This document shows, one piece after another, positions 11,623-23,209 of a DNA stretch of 64,000 bases. The first letter of the stretch is position 1; each line of letters starts with the position of its first letter. Made by a program: the position numbers and the translations under genes. Source of the stretch: Brevipalpus yothersi (taxonomy: Eukaryota; Arthropoda; Arachnida; Trombidiformes; Tenuipalpidae); contig QZCP01000579.1 in the NCBI GenBank assembly GCA_003956705.1, positions 130,950 to 194,949 of the forward strand. Reading direction: 5' to 3'. Under the pieces are notes generated by a model that worked only from the letters and a program-made list of their open reading frames with translations, searched no databases and was not told the DNA's origin.

Positions 11623-14469
11623 AAGGATGAAAACGTAAAGGCAAATTTGTGCCGATACAGTTAATACTGCCAAGTTCTGGGAATAGAGAAAGAGAGAGGA
11701 GATCATCAAATCAATACAATTTGCATCGCCCATGAAAACATTGCAACTTACCCATAAGTCAGGGTACCACATTGTGAGTATCCAAGGAAGATATATCAAA
11801 CAAGATGATTAAAACTATTTTGAGTTGATTAAAAAGTGTTCAAGAAAAACACTGTAAACATCACTCATGAACACATGAACTTGTAGAAGAAAACTGGAGC
11901 AACTCAAATATTGACATGAGCTAGACCTCAAACAAGTCAATTAGAGAATGAAAAGTGAACACTTCTGACCACTCCAGAGATAAAGATGCATAATTATCTA
12001 ATAAACAATCAAGAAGATTAAGATTCTCTAATTGAAAAATTTACATCAAAAATTATCGGCAATGTTTACCAGAATTTTATCCAGTACATGCGCCATTCAG
12101 TAAATGAGACATGCGAAATTGAAACTTTGTATCTGATGCAACTTTAATCACGACCTTTTCCCTCTTCGCTGAGGCGATTAGAATTGATAAATACGATCAT
12201 TTGGCCGATTTTTTGGATTTGATTGGAAAATTGCGAAAAAATTGCAAAAAATTGAATCGAATTAAATTGAGGAATAACGCTAGGGAGAGAAGTTTTGCCC
12301 CGAAACTATCCATGGTTTCCTCCATCTCAATTGAGCGGTCTTATGAAGTTCTAAAAGAAATGACTACACTAGCTTACAAATCGTGGCTGGTAGTATTAAT
12401 ATGAGACAGACTCAAAATCTCTAAAAGCGAAGAAATCAGAAGATACCTATGAAAATAAATGCGGGAAGTAGTTTCTATTGAGTTTATGGAGCTATTAACA
12501 GGGATGTAGAACTAGAAAAAAATAAAGATAGTCGAACAAACATTAGTCTATATGAAATTTTTTCTCTTTGGATATTCTTCAGTACTGTAAAAGAGAATTA
12601 AAGGTTCGAACACTATAGTGATATATCATTCTCTGACACCTTTTTTCAAACATACATGAGGATATACATTTAATCGCTTGCCCTCAATAAAATCAGTTGC
12701 GATTGGATGTGTTAATGCCAGTGAATGTCAAATCAGTAGGGAAAGGTTATCAACCTACTTTTGAGACGGTAATGAGTATTAAACCAGATTAGTATAACAA
12801 ATGCTACAAAAATGGGCTAAATTTTTCGTTCATAAATTGACTATGATCATACAATGTTAGCCTTGAATTTTTATTGATTATATTAATCGAGAATGATTGA
12901 AAAATAGGTGATAGCTAATTCTAGTGCCTACGGTCAGTAAACTCGATCATTAGGCTAAAAAAATTGATGCCTACTATGACATATGCTGCAAATAATGCGG
13001 AAAGTAAAGAAATCAAATCAACATCAATGATAACCATACTGATAAACTAATCTGCCATTTATTAACTCAGCTACTTGAAAGAAAGAAAGAAAGAGAGAGA
13101 GAGAAAGCTTTCGATACTGAAGAGAGATGACAAAAATAAGACGTAATTGACTTGTTAAGGTAATGAAAGAAAACAATCGGAAGACTTTCCAAATCATTAC
13201 AAGATTATTGTTAATGAAAAAAAATGCAATTCATCATATGATCCACTGAGGAACTTTGGAAAGTTTCTAATGGTGATTAGAAAGGCAATCAATTTGATTC
13301 GATATTCGGCATGGTGATGGTATAGAAGATTTTCGGTTCCACTCCAATATTAACGATATGTTTGATCTGAGAAGAAAAATTTCGATATTCTTTCGGATGA
13401 ATGGAAAGTAATTGCTTGAGAACAAAGAGCTACTACTGAGTCGAAAAGTTGGAAAAAGTTGAGAAAATATGGAAAATATTATGAATTTTCAGACATTTAT
13501 GATTTTGAAAAATAATCTCTCTCCACCTCGGGAGAAGGTGTATTGCTACCAGGGAATAATTATTCAGTTGAATAATATTCCAAGGATAATGTTTCTTTAG
13601 AAGTTGAGAAATGAATATAGTTTTTCCAAGTCATTTGAATCGAAATGATTTGTTACCTTTTTTTTCAGTATCCTGATCGAACGATAGATGCATCGATCAT
13701 CTGATTGATTAATCATCAATTCCACAGACTTCACTCATGATGGGCTGAGAGGAAAAGCTACGTTGCATTTGGAAGAGTCAAGAATAGATCTTGATGAAAT
13801 TTTTTTTTGCATCTCAGCATGACAACTTCTCAGAATCTAAGTAAGATCGTCAATCAGCTAGAGAGATCAGCATTCAAGTTGATATATATAAAAAAAATTG
13901 TGAAACAATATTAAGGAGAAATATGTACAGATACCATATGTATTAATACTCATAATCATAATCAAGTAAACATTGGATCAAAAAATAGAATGGAAAGACA
14001 AATCCATTGGATACATTCGGCTCGACCCATTTATACATGTAATTGTATGTGTGTTTTGTGAAGATGGAATAATTTATCCTCTTACACCACACACACATAT
14101 TCATCGTAAATCTTTTCTGGACACAACGGAAACAACATTTCATATAATATGTATGTATATATATATTAGAACTTTGAAGTAATAATCTAAAAATTGGAGT
14201 TGAAAATATATATATGTGTATATTTTTTTTTAAATATGCCCTTGATGATGGATGCATTGACATACGATTCCCAGAAAAAAAAACATGGAATCTGTATTTC
14301 TGTATGATAGATGAGTTGCAATAAATCGAGAATAATTCAGTTTCAATGATATTTATAAATATCTCCTCTACAAAAAAGAAGTTCGGTGAGACATATTGAT
14401 CAACAATTAACAGGGTAAAAGAGAGCGAGAGAGAGAGAGAGAGAGAGTAAAGTAGGATGATTTGATGTA
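11623..14469. other. intergenic, nothing recognised
   Basis: This is 2.8 kb of AT-rich sequence between the presenilin start and the CCT stop, both genes lying on the minus strand. It must hold presenilin 5' sequences at its left end and the CCT 3' UTR at its right end. Small frames at 12201-12404 and 13943-14473 have no recognised content. A short (GA)n tract lies at about 14424-14447, just past the CCT stop. Confidence 0.5.
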
Positions 14470-15435
14470 TCATGGACTGGGCGGAGGTGATAAAGCTCGT
14501 TGAAGTCTTCCTTTACTTTCATTCCACAAATTATTGAGAGCACCTTCACGACCAAATAGATCTAGAAAATTGCCAATAAATTCACGTGGATCCCATGTCT
14601 GGATGAAACCATGTTTTTTTTCCTCAAATTTATCTTTCAGTTCATCCATTTTGTTTTGTAAAAGAAATTTTTTCTCATTCAAAAAGGACACATTCATTTC
14701 TTTTGCCGAATAGCCACGAGCTAAATTACGTCGAACATATACATCATAATCTTTCACAATTCGAGCAACCAAATCAGATGTGGACACTCCTTCCGTTCTT
14801 TTGGTGGGCAAAAACATTCCCTTCTCTTTGATCAATGCATACACATCATCGGTACCATCCGATGTATAGGGCAACTCATCATGAGCCACAAAGTCAATCT
14901 TATTTTGTAATAGAAATTCTTCCGTTAATACCCATGGTGCATCTCGTATAACTTCATCAACCACACAACAATATCGTACCGCTTCGTAGCGTTCCTCATC
15001 GGTCATCACAGTTTTACCCTTCAACATATGGGTCATTTTATCATTATTCACACCAACAATCAGCCAAACATTGGGAAATGCGTTCTTGGCTTGCTTCAGC
15101 TGGCGAGCGTGTCCCATATGAAATAAATCGTATATACCATCGGCATACACACGAACACGCCGTGGACATCGATTTGATTTGGCCAATTCCATATCAATTT
15201 TGATCGAATAATCACAAGCATTACGCTCCAAAATAGCATCTTCATCGGTTGAAAATGGTGCCTCACTACGTAAACTGCCACCACGAGAATCACCGCCACA
15301 TCTTTTAATTGCTGATGATGCTACTACCTTTGATGATGCCGCTGGATGATGATTATTGTTACTATTAATTTGATGATTGTGATGATGATTGTTGACAATT
15401 TCTCGTGAATCTTCCAATAATTTACGTTTGGGCAT
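14470..15435 (-). CDS. Pcyt1: choline-phosphate cytidylyltransferase (CCT), short form
   Basis: Makes CDP-choline from CTP and phosphocholine, the rate-setting step of phosphatidylcholine synthesis. One exon, 321 residues, starting at MPKRK (a basic nuclear-signal-like start). The first 90 residues are low-complexity (His, Asn, Ser). The catalytic domain runs from about residue 93 to 245 with VRVYADGIYDLFHMGH (HxGH at 106-109) and RTEGVSTSD (213-221). After NVSFLNEKK only a short helix follows, up to EFIGNFLDLFG (285-295), then a brief tail ending SPPPSP. Mammalian enzymes have a much longer amphipathic membrane-binding region built of 11-residue repeats and a Ser-rich phosphorylation tail, both largely missing here. 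An ATG six codons further upstream is possible but less natural. It diverges from KIF3A with about 1 kb between the starts. Confidence 0.95.
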   Translation of the reverse strand: MPKRKLLEDSREIVNNHHHNHQINSNNNHHPAASSKVVASSAIKRCGGDSRGGSLRSEAPFSTDEDAILERNACDYSIKIDMELAKSNRCPRRVRVYADGIYDLFHMGHARQLKQAKNAFPNVWLIVGVNNDKMTHMLKGKTVMTDEERYEAVRYCCVVDEVIRDAPWVLTEEFLLQNKIDFVAHDELPYTSDGTDDVYALIKEKGMFLPTKRTEGVSTSDLVARIVKDYDVYVRRNLARGYSAKEMNVSFLNEKKFLLQNKMDELKDKFEEKKHGFIQTWDPREFIGNFLDLFGREGALNNLWNESKGRLQRALSPPPSP

Positions 15436-16485
15436 ATTTGCACTAACACACAAAATTATTGGTCAACACTTTGAATACTCACACACACACAAAACACAAA
15501 CACAGAATCACTTTCCAAAGCAAAGCAAAACTCTTGACACTTTAAACTCTCAGATGTTGAAAGAGAGAGATCTCAACATCACACCATGTTTGCATCCTGA
15601 ACAATTGTGAAGTTGCGCATTTAAGCTCAGTTTTCAGCTCCATCTTGCAGTATGCTGATTGCCAGTATCACGAATATTCGAATATTCTCTTTTTCTTCTT
15701 CTTCTTTTTGGACCAATAATTTACTGATACTTAATTTGATTAAAATTTTACGATTTTCAGATGGATTGTGGTGGTGAGAAGAGAGCTATTCAAATCTCTT
15801 AAGTTTGAAGTTCATGATGGTAGCTTTTCTGGATGGCACTGTGTCGATGATTGACATTCGAAAAAAATGGCATTCGAATTTTTTCGCTAGAATCAGTTCA
15901 ATTTTTGAAGCCATATTCTTCTCATGAAACGGGAATCCATTGCTTGATAGAAAATTTTGTTGGGCATCTTCTAGGAAATGATTTCTGAGAAATAAATCAG
16001 TGATTGATCTGCCGTGAAGAAGGAAACTTGGCTAACGGAAAGAGATCTCTTGGAGAAAAGAGTCCTCCAGGAGTAGTTAGAACTTTACTAACTGGCATTT
16101 TCCTTAGTGCAAAACATTAACGGTATCAAAATTTCTGATTCTTCACTGGATCAGGAACGTTTTTCAATCTCAGTTCCTGAAGAACAATACCAAGGTCTAA
16201 TTATTTCGAGGCATTGGTGACCCACTTGTTGATAGATAAAAGTTGAGCATCGCGCTGCATTTATTGTATGAACTTTTTCGAATCGAATCGAGTGAGTCTG
16301 AATGCCTTTGTTTTGGTTACTTGGCCCACTTCGTGCTCCATAGCTTATCGATACGAGAATGTTTCTCTCTGTTTATAAATCCCTTTCTAGGATAGTAACC
16401 ACTCCATTCCATTGAGATGTTCTGTGTATCGTGAAGATTAAAAAATTTTGATTCGTGCCATCAGCGAATACACTACTAAATTCTC
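15436..16485. promoter_or_regulatory. shared upstream region of Pcyt1 (-) and KIF3A (+)
   Basis: Just over 1 kb separates the two divergent start codons, so both promoters and 5' UTRs must lie here unless there are unseen upstream exons. I see no TATA box I would defend and no other open frame of note. Confidence 0.45.
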
Positions 16486-17089
16486 ATGGATCATAGTGTC
16501 GAATCAAACTGTACAGAGGACAATGTTCAAGTTGCCATTCGATGCCGACCCCTTCTATCAGAGTCTGATGAAAAATTCAATTGCGTCGAGGTAATGTTCC
16601 CATGAATTCATCACATATGATAAATTTGTAATACTCATCTCTTCCAGCTGGATGAGAATGGTCAAACAATCGTGGTCAGCAATCGTGAGTTCACATTCGA
16701 TACCATTTTCGGATTTCAATCATCTCAAATAGATGTATATACTCAATCGGCCAAAAAGATAGTCGATTTTGTGCTACAAGGATACAATGGTGAGAAATAA
16801 CTTTTACCATAAATCATCTATCCAGAACTGATCATAATTTGTTTTCGCAATTTGAAATAATTCAGGAACCATCTTTGCCTATGGACAAACTGGCACCGGA
16901 AAGACTTTCACATCTTCTGGTATTCTTTTCCATGCTTTTGCTCATGTTTTCGCTTTCATGTCAAAAAGTGCTCGAGATACTCAATTTCTTTTGCGAGCCT
17001 CTTACTATGAAATTTACAACGAAGAAATTCGAGATCTCTTGGTAAGTGAGATTTTCGAAGGCTTTCTTTTGCGAGAAACGATTTGAATT

Positions 17090-17169
<80 letters not shown>

Positions 17170-19149
17170 CAGAACAAAAATAGCAAATCCCTCGAATTGA
17201 AAGAATCTTCTCAAGGAGGAGTTTATGTGAAAGATCTTGCCTGTTTTGTCGTCAATAATCTATCGGAATTGGAAAAACTCAAAGAAATAGGTATGAAGTA
17301 CATGTAGATGAAAAAAAACTCTCTCAACCAAGCTAGTCCTATTTCTAGTCCTAACATTTCGAAATTTTCACAGGTGATAAACAGCGTGCTGTAGCTTCAC
17401 ACAATGTGAACAAGTATTCTAGTAGATCTCATACAATCTTCACCATTACTATTGAGATGATAAAAAGTAAGCTCTAGTTGTGAATGAATGTTTTGGAAGA
17501 ACATAACTAATGTACCGTTATTTTTTCAAGCATCTTCGGAAAATGGTGGACCTGGAGCTTTGAGAACTGGTAAACTAAATCTGGTTGATCTTGCTGGATC
17601 TGAGAGACAAAGTAAAACTGGAACTGCTGGAGATCGTCTAAAAGAAGCGGCAAAAATTAATCTTTCACTTACATCACTTTCACTTGTGATCGCAGCTCTT
17701 ACTGATCCGAAAGCTACCCACATTCCTTACAGGTAAATTTTGGGAATACGAATTGAAGGAATTGAATATTTAGCCGAAAAAATTTTCATTCTTTTTACTC
17801 CAGAAATTCAAAGCTCACTCGCATTCTCTCAGATTCTCTTGGAGGCAATTCAAAAACTTTACTCATAGCATGCATCGGTAAGTGTAACAGCATAAATTCC
17901 TTGATAGCTTGGCAATATTTGAAATAACTTGACACACTTCCACCAAGGTCCGGACAAATCAAATATGGAGGAAACAATAAGTACTCTACGATTTGCCAGC
18001 ACAGCAAAACGTATTAAGAATAAGGCAAGAATAAATGAAGATGCAAAAGATGCACTATTAAGACGATTTCAAGAGCAAATCAGAGAACTCAAAAGACAAT
18101 TGGATGCTGAAGATGGAGAGAATTCGGAAGCGAATGGAAATTCAGAGAATGATAATAGGAATGGTAAGTTCGCTTTCTTAATACGGGACTGTACATACTT
18201 CATGGCTCTTTATTCAATCTAAAGGTGAACCTCGAGTGAACCTTGACCCTCGTTTAATAGACAAATTGAAGTGTTTGGAGGATAAAATTATTGTTGGAGG
18301 TGAAAATTTACTTGAAAAAGCGGAACTACAAGAGAAATTGCTGGCAGAAAGTGAAGCAGAGCTAGAAGCTAGAAAGTAAGTTGATAATCATGAGAAATTA
18401 TTCTCTAAAATCTGAAATTTTTCAGACACAAAGAGGCTGAGCTCAAAATGCAGCTCGAAAAGAAACAAGCAGAGATCCTTCAGATTGAAGAATCTTATGG
18501 AACTTTGCAGGAAGAATTGGCTGGAATCAACAAAAAGTTGAAAAAGGTTAATAATCACACCAACTTGAACCAACTTTTCGATCAGAAAATCTCTAGTATT
18601 TTCATTAATGAAAAAATCTATTGCCATTCGATAGGTATTCAATTGTCTTTGCTCAGCTAAAAGTGAACTCAGTGATACTCAAAGTGAATACAGTAAATTA
18701 AGGGAAGGAATTTTGGACAATATCAGAGCATCAAATAAAGAGATCAAATTGGCAAATTTAACAATCGGCCATTTTATACCAGGTCAGTATCGATATTCAT
18801 AGCTAATTTTTCACCTTCAATGATATCTTGAAAACTCATTCATCAGATTCCTACTTCGATATGATTTTGGAAGCTGCAAAGTATAACGAAATGGTTGGAG
18901 AATGGCAATTAAAGTGTATCGCGTACACAGGAAACAATCTCCAAGATGTGAGTAAACGTTCGCTTGTAGAAATAATCAATATTGATTGTTCTCAACTATA
19001 GAACAAACGTTAATCACCTTTTCGAAAGGTGTATATACGTCAAGGAATAGTAAATATCTGATTTGTTTTCCCAGAAACCTTTCCACCGTGGACAAATCGA
19101 GGATAAAAGTAGCAGAGTTCCGCGTGTATATCAAGTTTATACTAATTGA
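16486..19149 (+). CDS. Kif3A: kinesin-II motor subunit KIF3A, 13 exons
   Basis: Plus-end motor of heterotrimeric kinesin-II, which drives anterograde intraflagellar transport in cilia; in an arthropod this means mainly sensory neurons. Exons: 16486-16590, 16648-16789, 16866-17041, 17173-17290, 17374-17466, 17531-17732, 17804-17877, 17948-18163, 18225-18375, 18426-18546, 18635-18782, 18847-18947, 19075-19149. All joins are in phase and give 573 residues. The motor has Walker A GQTGTGKT (89-96), switch I SSRSH (196-200) and switch II DLAGSE (231-236). The neck and stalk carry KDALLRRFQEQIRELK, then a Glu/Asn linker, IIVGGENLLEKAE, KKLKKV and GEWQLKCIAYTGNN, which are diagnostic of KIF3A rather than KIF3B. 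It is shorter than the vertebrate protein (about 700), with losses in the linker and tail. Intron 3 is almost entirely a (CT)n tract. Confidence 0.95.
17094..17166 (+). repeat. (CT)n microsatellite in KIF3A intron 3
   Basis: About 73 bases of uninterrupted CT fill most of intron 3 and run straight into the acceptor (TTTTCAG). The tract therefore doubles as the polypyrimidine tract of the 3' splice site. Confidence 0.95.
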
Positions 19150-19725
19150 AAATTATCATGATTACCGATTGATGAAAGAGCCGTAGCCTGCTGCAATTTT
19201 TATTGAAAGATATAATTTTCTACTTCTTCATCAGCTTTAAGCTGAAAATTGATCAAAATCTTTGCTAACTTTCAAACATCATCTTGTCAGATTGAAGAAA
19301 CCTGGTCTCAACATATGGTGTCCTTCATTCAATCAAATATTCAGACAGAAAATCAAAATCAAAATTGCAAAATAAAGTATTCCTGACAATTCCTAAATTC
19401 CATATCTCAAGTAGATCTAATCTTCAGCTTTATATGGTGAAGTAGTATCTCCAAATCTTTGATTTCAAGTGTGCAGTGGTAATTTTTTCTTTATTATTAT
19501 CTTTTTTTGAGTTAGATCAAAATAAATAGAGGATAAATTTTTTGAATCTAAATAAGACGAAAATAAGTTACAAAGGAATTGGTATGCGCTTGGCAGGCTT
19601 GGCAGAAAGCAGATTTCAAGGTCAGGATTACACAGCTAAATATTTGGGTGAAGAAGAAAATAGAGATTTCTTTTTGGAATAATTCTATCAGATTCAGACA
19701 AAATAGACGGAAAAAAATAATCTCT
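19150..19725. other. convergent 3' ends of KIF3A (+) and FBXL16 (-)
   Basis: The two genes end tail to tail 576 bases apart. A plus-strand AATAAA at 19371-19376 would end KIF3A about 220 bases after its stop. A minus-strand AATAAA at 19490-19495 would end FBXL16 about 230 bases after its stop. With these signals the two 3' UTRs come close but need not overlap. Confidence 0.55.
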
Positions 19726-21900
19726 CTATACGGTAATGTTGCATTCTGGTGGGAGGTTGTTTTTTAAGAATTGTACCAATTCACTCGTTACACCAGGACA
19801 GTTGGTCAATTCAAGCTCGAGTAGCTGTTGGCACTGAACTAGACACGAAATACCATTCAAACTCAATTGTGGACAGCCTTTCGGGGGAGAAAAAGAAAAT
19901 CAAAGAGTTAATACAATCAGAGCTTTCAATTGGGTTTCCCAATCGTTGACCAATCACATACCTGCAATCGAGAGGACTTTGAGTGATTTCATTGAACATA
20001 TAGTTTGGAGTCCAAAATCACGGATTTGTGGACACCAACGTAAATACAGTGAGGAAAGTTGACTCATTGTGGCTATATAACCTAGTCCAATGTCTGTGAG
20101 CCTTGGACACCTGAAAAGAAATACCAATCAATGGGTAAATAAATATTCGACAAAGAGATGGCCAAAAGAATTTTACCTATCTAGAATGAGCTCTTGCAAG
20201 GAATCTGAGAGATCACACGCAATATATTCCAATGCTGCATCCCCGATTGAAGCATTCCATGACAAATCAAGTGACTTTAGACCTCTAAGTTGCTCAGCAA
20301 TTACTTCAATGGCATCATCAGTGATTTTGGAACATCCCGAAAGAGAGAGTCTCTGAAGATTGGGAAGACCATGGGCAATGTTGAGTACACCTTGATTGCC
20401 CAATTCCCAGCAATGTTGCAATTGTAAGCTTTGTAGCCTCTCTCGAGATGATGATGAACCAAAGTATGCCATGGAGGTATCTGTCACATGATATGCTTGT
20501 AAATAGAGTTCTCTAAGTTCTGGTAGCATCTGAGCGATAGCTGCCACAGTTTCATCGGCAATATTGATACAATCTAGAATGGTGAGACTTTCCAGTCTTG
20601 GGACTAGACTTGTCCACAATCCTGAGTCAGATATTTTATTGCATCCGGATAGTTCCAATTTTTTCAATGATTGACTGAGTGATGCAAGAAAAATATCCAA
20701 CCCTTTGTCAGTTACATTGGAACATCTTAGTGAGCCAATGAACATTCGTTTCAATGAGTTGGGTGAAATTCTACTGGCAAAATCGAACACATCGCTATCA
20801 CTAGCTCCATATAAACATATCGCATCGAAGCCTCTTTGATCTATACTAGAATACAAATTGCCTCTGATGCGAGATGATGAGGAGCAATCGAATTGTTCAT
20901 CAATAGATGAATCACTTCGAGATGAACATGAGTCAATTGAACTTTGCTTTGAAATTTTTGGTCCAGGAATTGGTGAGTTTGCTTGTGGGTCACATATGAG
21001 TGTTGAGGAAGAGTCGACATTTATTCGTCGTAATTCATTGTAGTATATGATCGGCATTAAGCCCTTCCAATAGGAAGGATCACTGTATAGTATATCTCGC
21101 CATCTGACACATACCTTGAAAGAAAAGTAGTATATAAAGAAATATTAGTGGGATAGTCAACAAAAAAATAGTTGGAACATTCATTGGAGCCCAAATATTT
21201 TGGCATCCAAATGATGAGAATCAAAGGATGAATCAAGGTCTGTGCCTACCTGTGCCAGAACACATCGATCTTTGGATGAGAAATAGAAGAAAAATTTTCT
21301 AAGTAGATTGGTATCATACCATAAATCGTCTAATGTGGCAGATTTTCGAAGATTTAAAAGATAATTTGAACATCGAGCACGCCATGTTTTCGGTGGTGCT
21401 CGAGGAGGTGGATTACGCTTGGAGGGAGAAGAGGGTAAAAGAATAGATTTAAATGTGTTGAACGGATTGGATCGTGATATTTCTCGAAACACATTTCGAG
21501 GACTTTGAAATATAAAGCTCTGGCCAGAATTTTGTGTTGACTGTTCTCGATAAATACTATTATTTTCACTACTATATAATTGACTTTCTTTGTTGTTCGG
21601 ATTGTTGTTTAATGGTGATCTGTTGAATGGTGTATACGAATGTGTTAATGGTGATGCTGATGAGGCTGAGGATGTATAGGATGTTGATGATGATGATGTT
21701 GACGATGGAATAAAATCATTCACCATTGATGATGTGAACGATGGTGATGATGTATGAGATGAATTATAAGAGGAAGCATTATTGTTATTATTGATAATTT
21801 TATTCGAATTATTTCTCTCAATACTACCACCATAATCACTTGCACCACTTCCTCCCGAGTATATGGGTGGCGGCAATGGTGGAGTGGTAACTTTTCGCAT
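19726..21900 (-). CDS. Fbxl16: F-box and leucine-rich repeat protein FBXL16, 4 exons
   Basis: An F-box/LRR protein, a substrate adaptor-like partner of SCF-type ubiquitin ligases. Exons 21900-21250, 21114-20177, 20110-19962 and 19877-19726 join in phase to 629 residues. The first 180 residues are low-complexity (Asn, Ser, Thr, Pro). An F-box-like stretch spans the exon 1/2 junction (LLRKFFFYFSSKDRCVLAQV then CVRWRDILYSDPSYWKGL). The diagnostic RGFDAICLYG follows, then LRRs with LELSGCNKISDSGLW, LQAYHVTDTSMAYF, LSLSGCSKITDD and IRDFGLQ. The protein ends soon after LELTNCPGVTSEL, as in FBXL16. Compared with vertebrate FBXL16 (about 480 residues), the extra length is mostly the N-terminus and a Ser-rich insert before RGFDA. 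Confidence 0.95.
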
Positions 21901-22709
21901 CGATTAATAATTATGGAATGTGTATATAATTCATTTTGTGAAAAAAAAAATTTCCCTATCAATTATTATTATATATAATCTAATTTACATGATCAACATC
22001 TACATTCTTCTTCATTCCTCTTATCTTCTCTCTCTTCTCTCTTCCTCTTCTCTTCACTTCTGTCTCTCTTCTCTATCGAATCGAATTTTCAGTTCTGAAC
22101 AAAAATTTTGAACATTTTTACAACAGATGACGCAATCAGTTACCATTGTAAGGTAGTGTCATCTAGGTGGAAGAAAATGAGACTGACTGACGAACTTTTT
22201 TGAGATGAAAAAATTTTTTCATCAACTCATTTCAAATGAAGACTCATTTCAAATGAAGACTCATTTTGAATAAATCATTTTATTGGGTTTAATGAATCTC
22301 AGTTTTTATTGAATATTTCTCTCTAATTATTGATTGATAAACTTTCTCTGTGTCCACCATTGTTGTGGATGATCGTTTTAATCCGATGGAATGTTTCCAA
22401 TCGATGATGATCTAATTGACCGATAGTTCTCTCTCTTGGTGGCTTTCATCATATTTATACATGCATTTCCGAGTGTTCATGTTCTGATTGTCTATCGAAT
22501 TATTTTCCATCTCTCTTTTTGTTATCAGTTTTGTAATTTATTCATATACACCTACAAGTTTTGCATCCTTTGACATGTTGCTTGTTTAATTGATGTGGAA
22601 AAAGGAATAGATCTTGACCACTACTACTACCATTACTACTACTACTACTATCACTACAACATCCGCTTATTGCACGGTACAAAGTTGATCGTTTTTTTCC
22701 AATTCAATT
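21901..22709. promoter_or_regulatory. shared upstream region of FBXL16 (-) and SNX17 (+)
   Basis: This holds 809 bases between divergent start codons. It includes a CT-rich pyrimidine tract at about 22015-22075, a 17-base unit repeated in tandem at 22225-22271, and a short imperfect (TAC)n at about 22619-22655. No convincing TATA box. Confidence 0.45.
22225..22271. repeat. 17-base tandem repeat, about 2.7 copies
   Basis: The unit ACTCATTTCAAATGAAG occurs exactly at 22225-22241 and 22242-22258 and is followed by a partial diverging copy. Each unit contains the small palindrome CATTTCAAATG. It lies between the divergent FBXL16 and SNX17 starts. Confidence 0.9.
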
Positions 22710-23138
22710 ATGCATTTCTCAATACCTGACACTCAGGAACTCAAAGATCCCAGACAGGGTCGCTCTTTTGTGGTATGTTTATCGAAGACATATTGTCACT
22801 GTTCAAGTTTTATCATCGATCTTTCTCGAGAAAATTTTTCTCTCTCTCATAAATAACTGTTTTTCTCTCTTATCCATCTACGCTTCTTTCGTACAGGGCT
22901 ACAGTGTTTATGCCAATGGATCATTCCATTGTACTTTAAGGTATCGTCAGCTGCATAATTTTCATGAACAGGTTAGTTAATGTGTCTGTATGTGTTTTGT
23001 ATGTGTATGTGTTTGGTATGTTTTGTATGGGAACTGTTAATGTTTGCCAAGTTTTTCCACGGTATTCAACCTGATTTTTTTTCATCATTAACTTCCTTTT
23101 ACTGTCTCCTCCTATCAATTTTCTTCGTTTTCATTTGA

Positions 23139-23209
<71 letters not shown>

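Noticed and set aside
20173..21057. Single-exon reading of the LRR protein starting at MPIIYYNEL
   Set aside because: A clean in-phase upstream exon supplies the F-box-like part, and two downstream exons complete the FBXL16 repeats.
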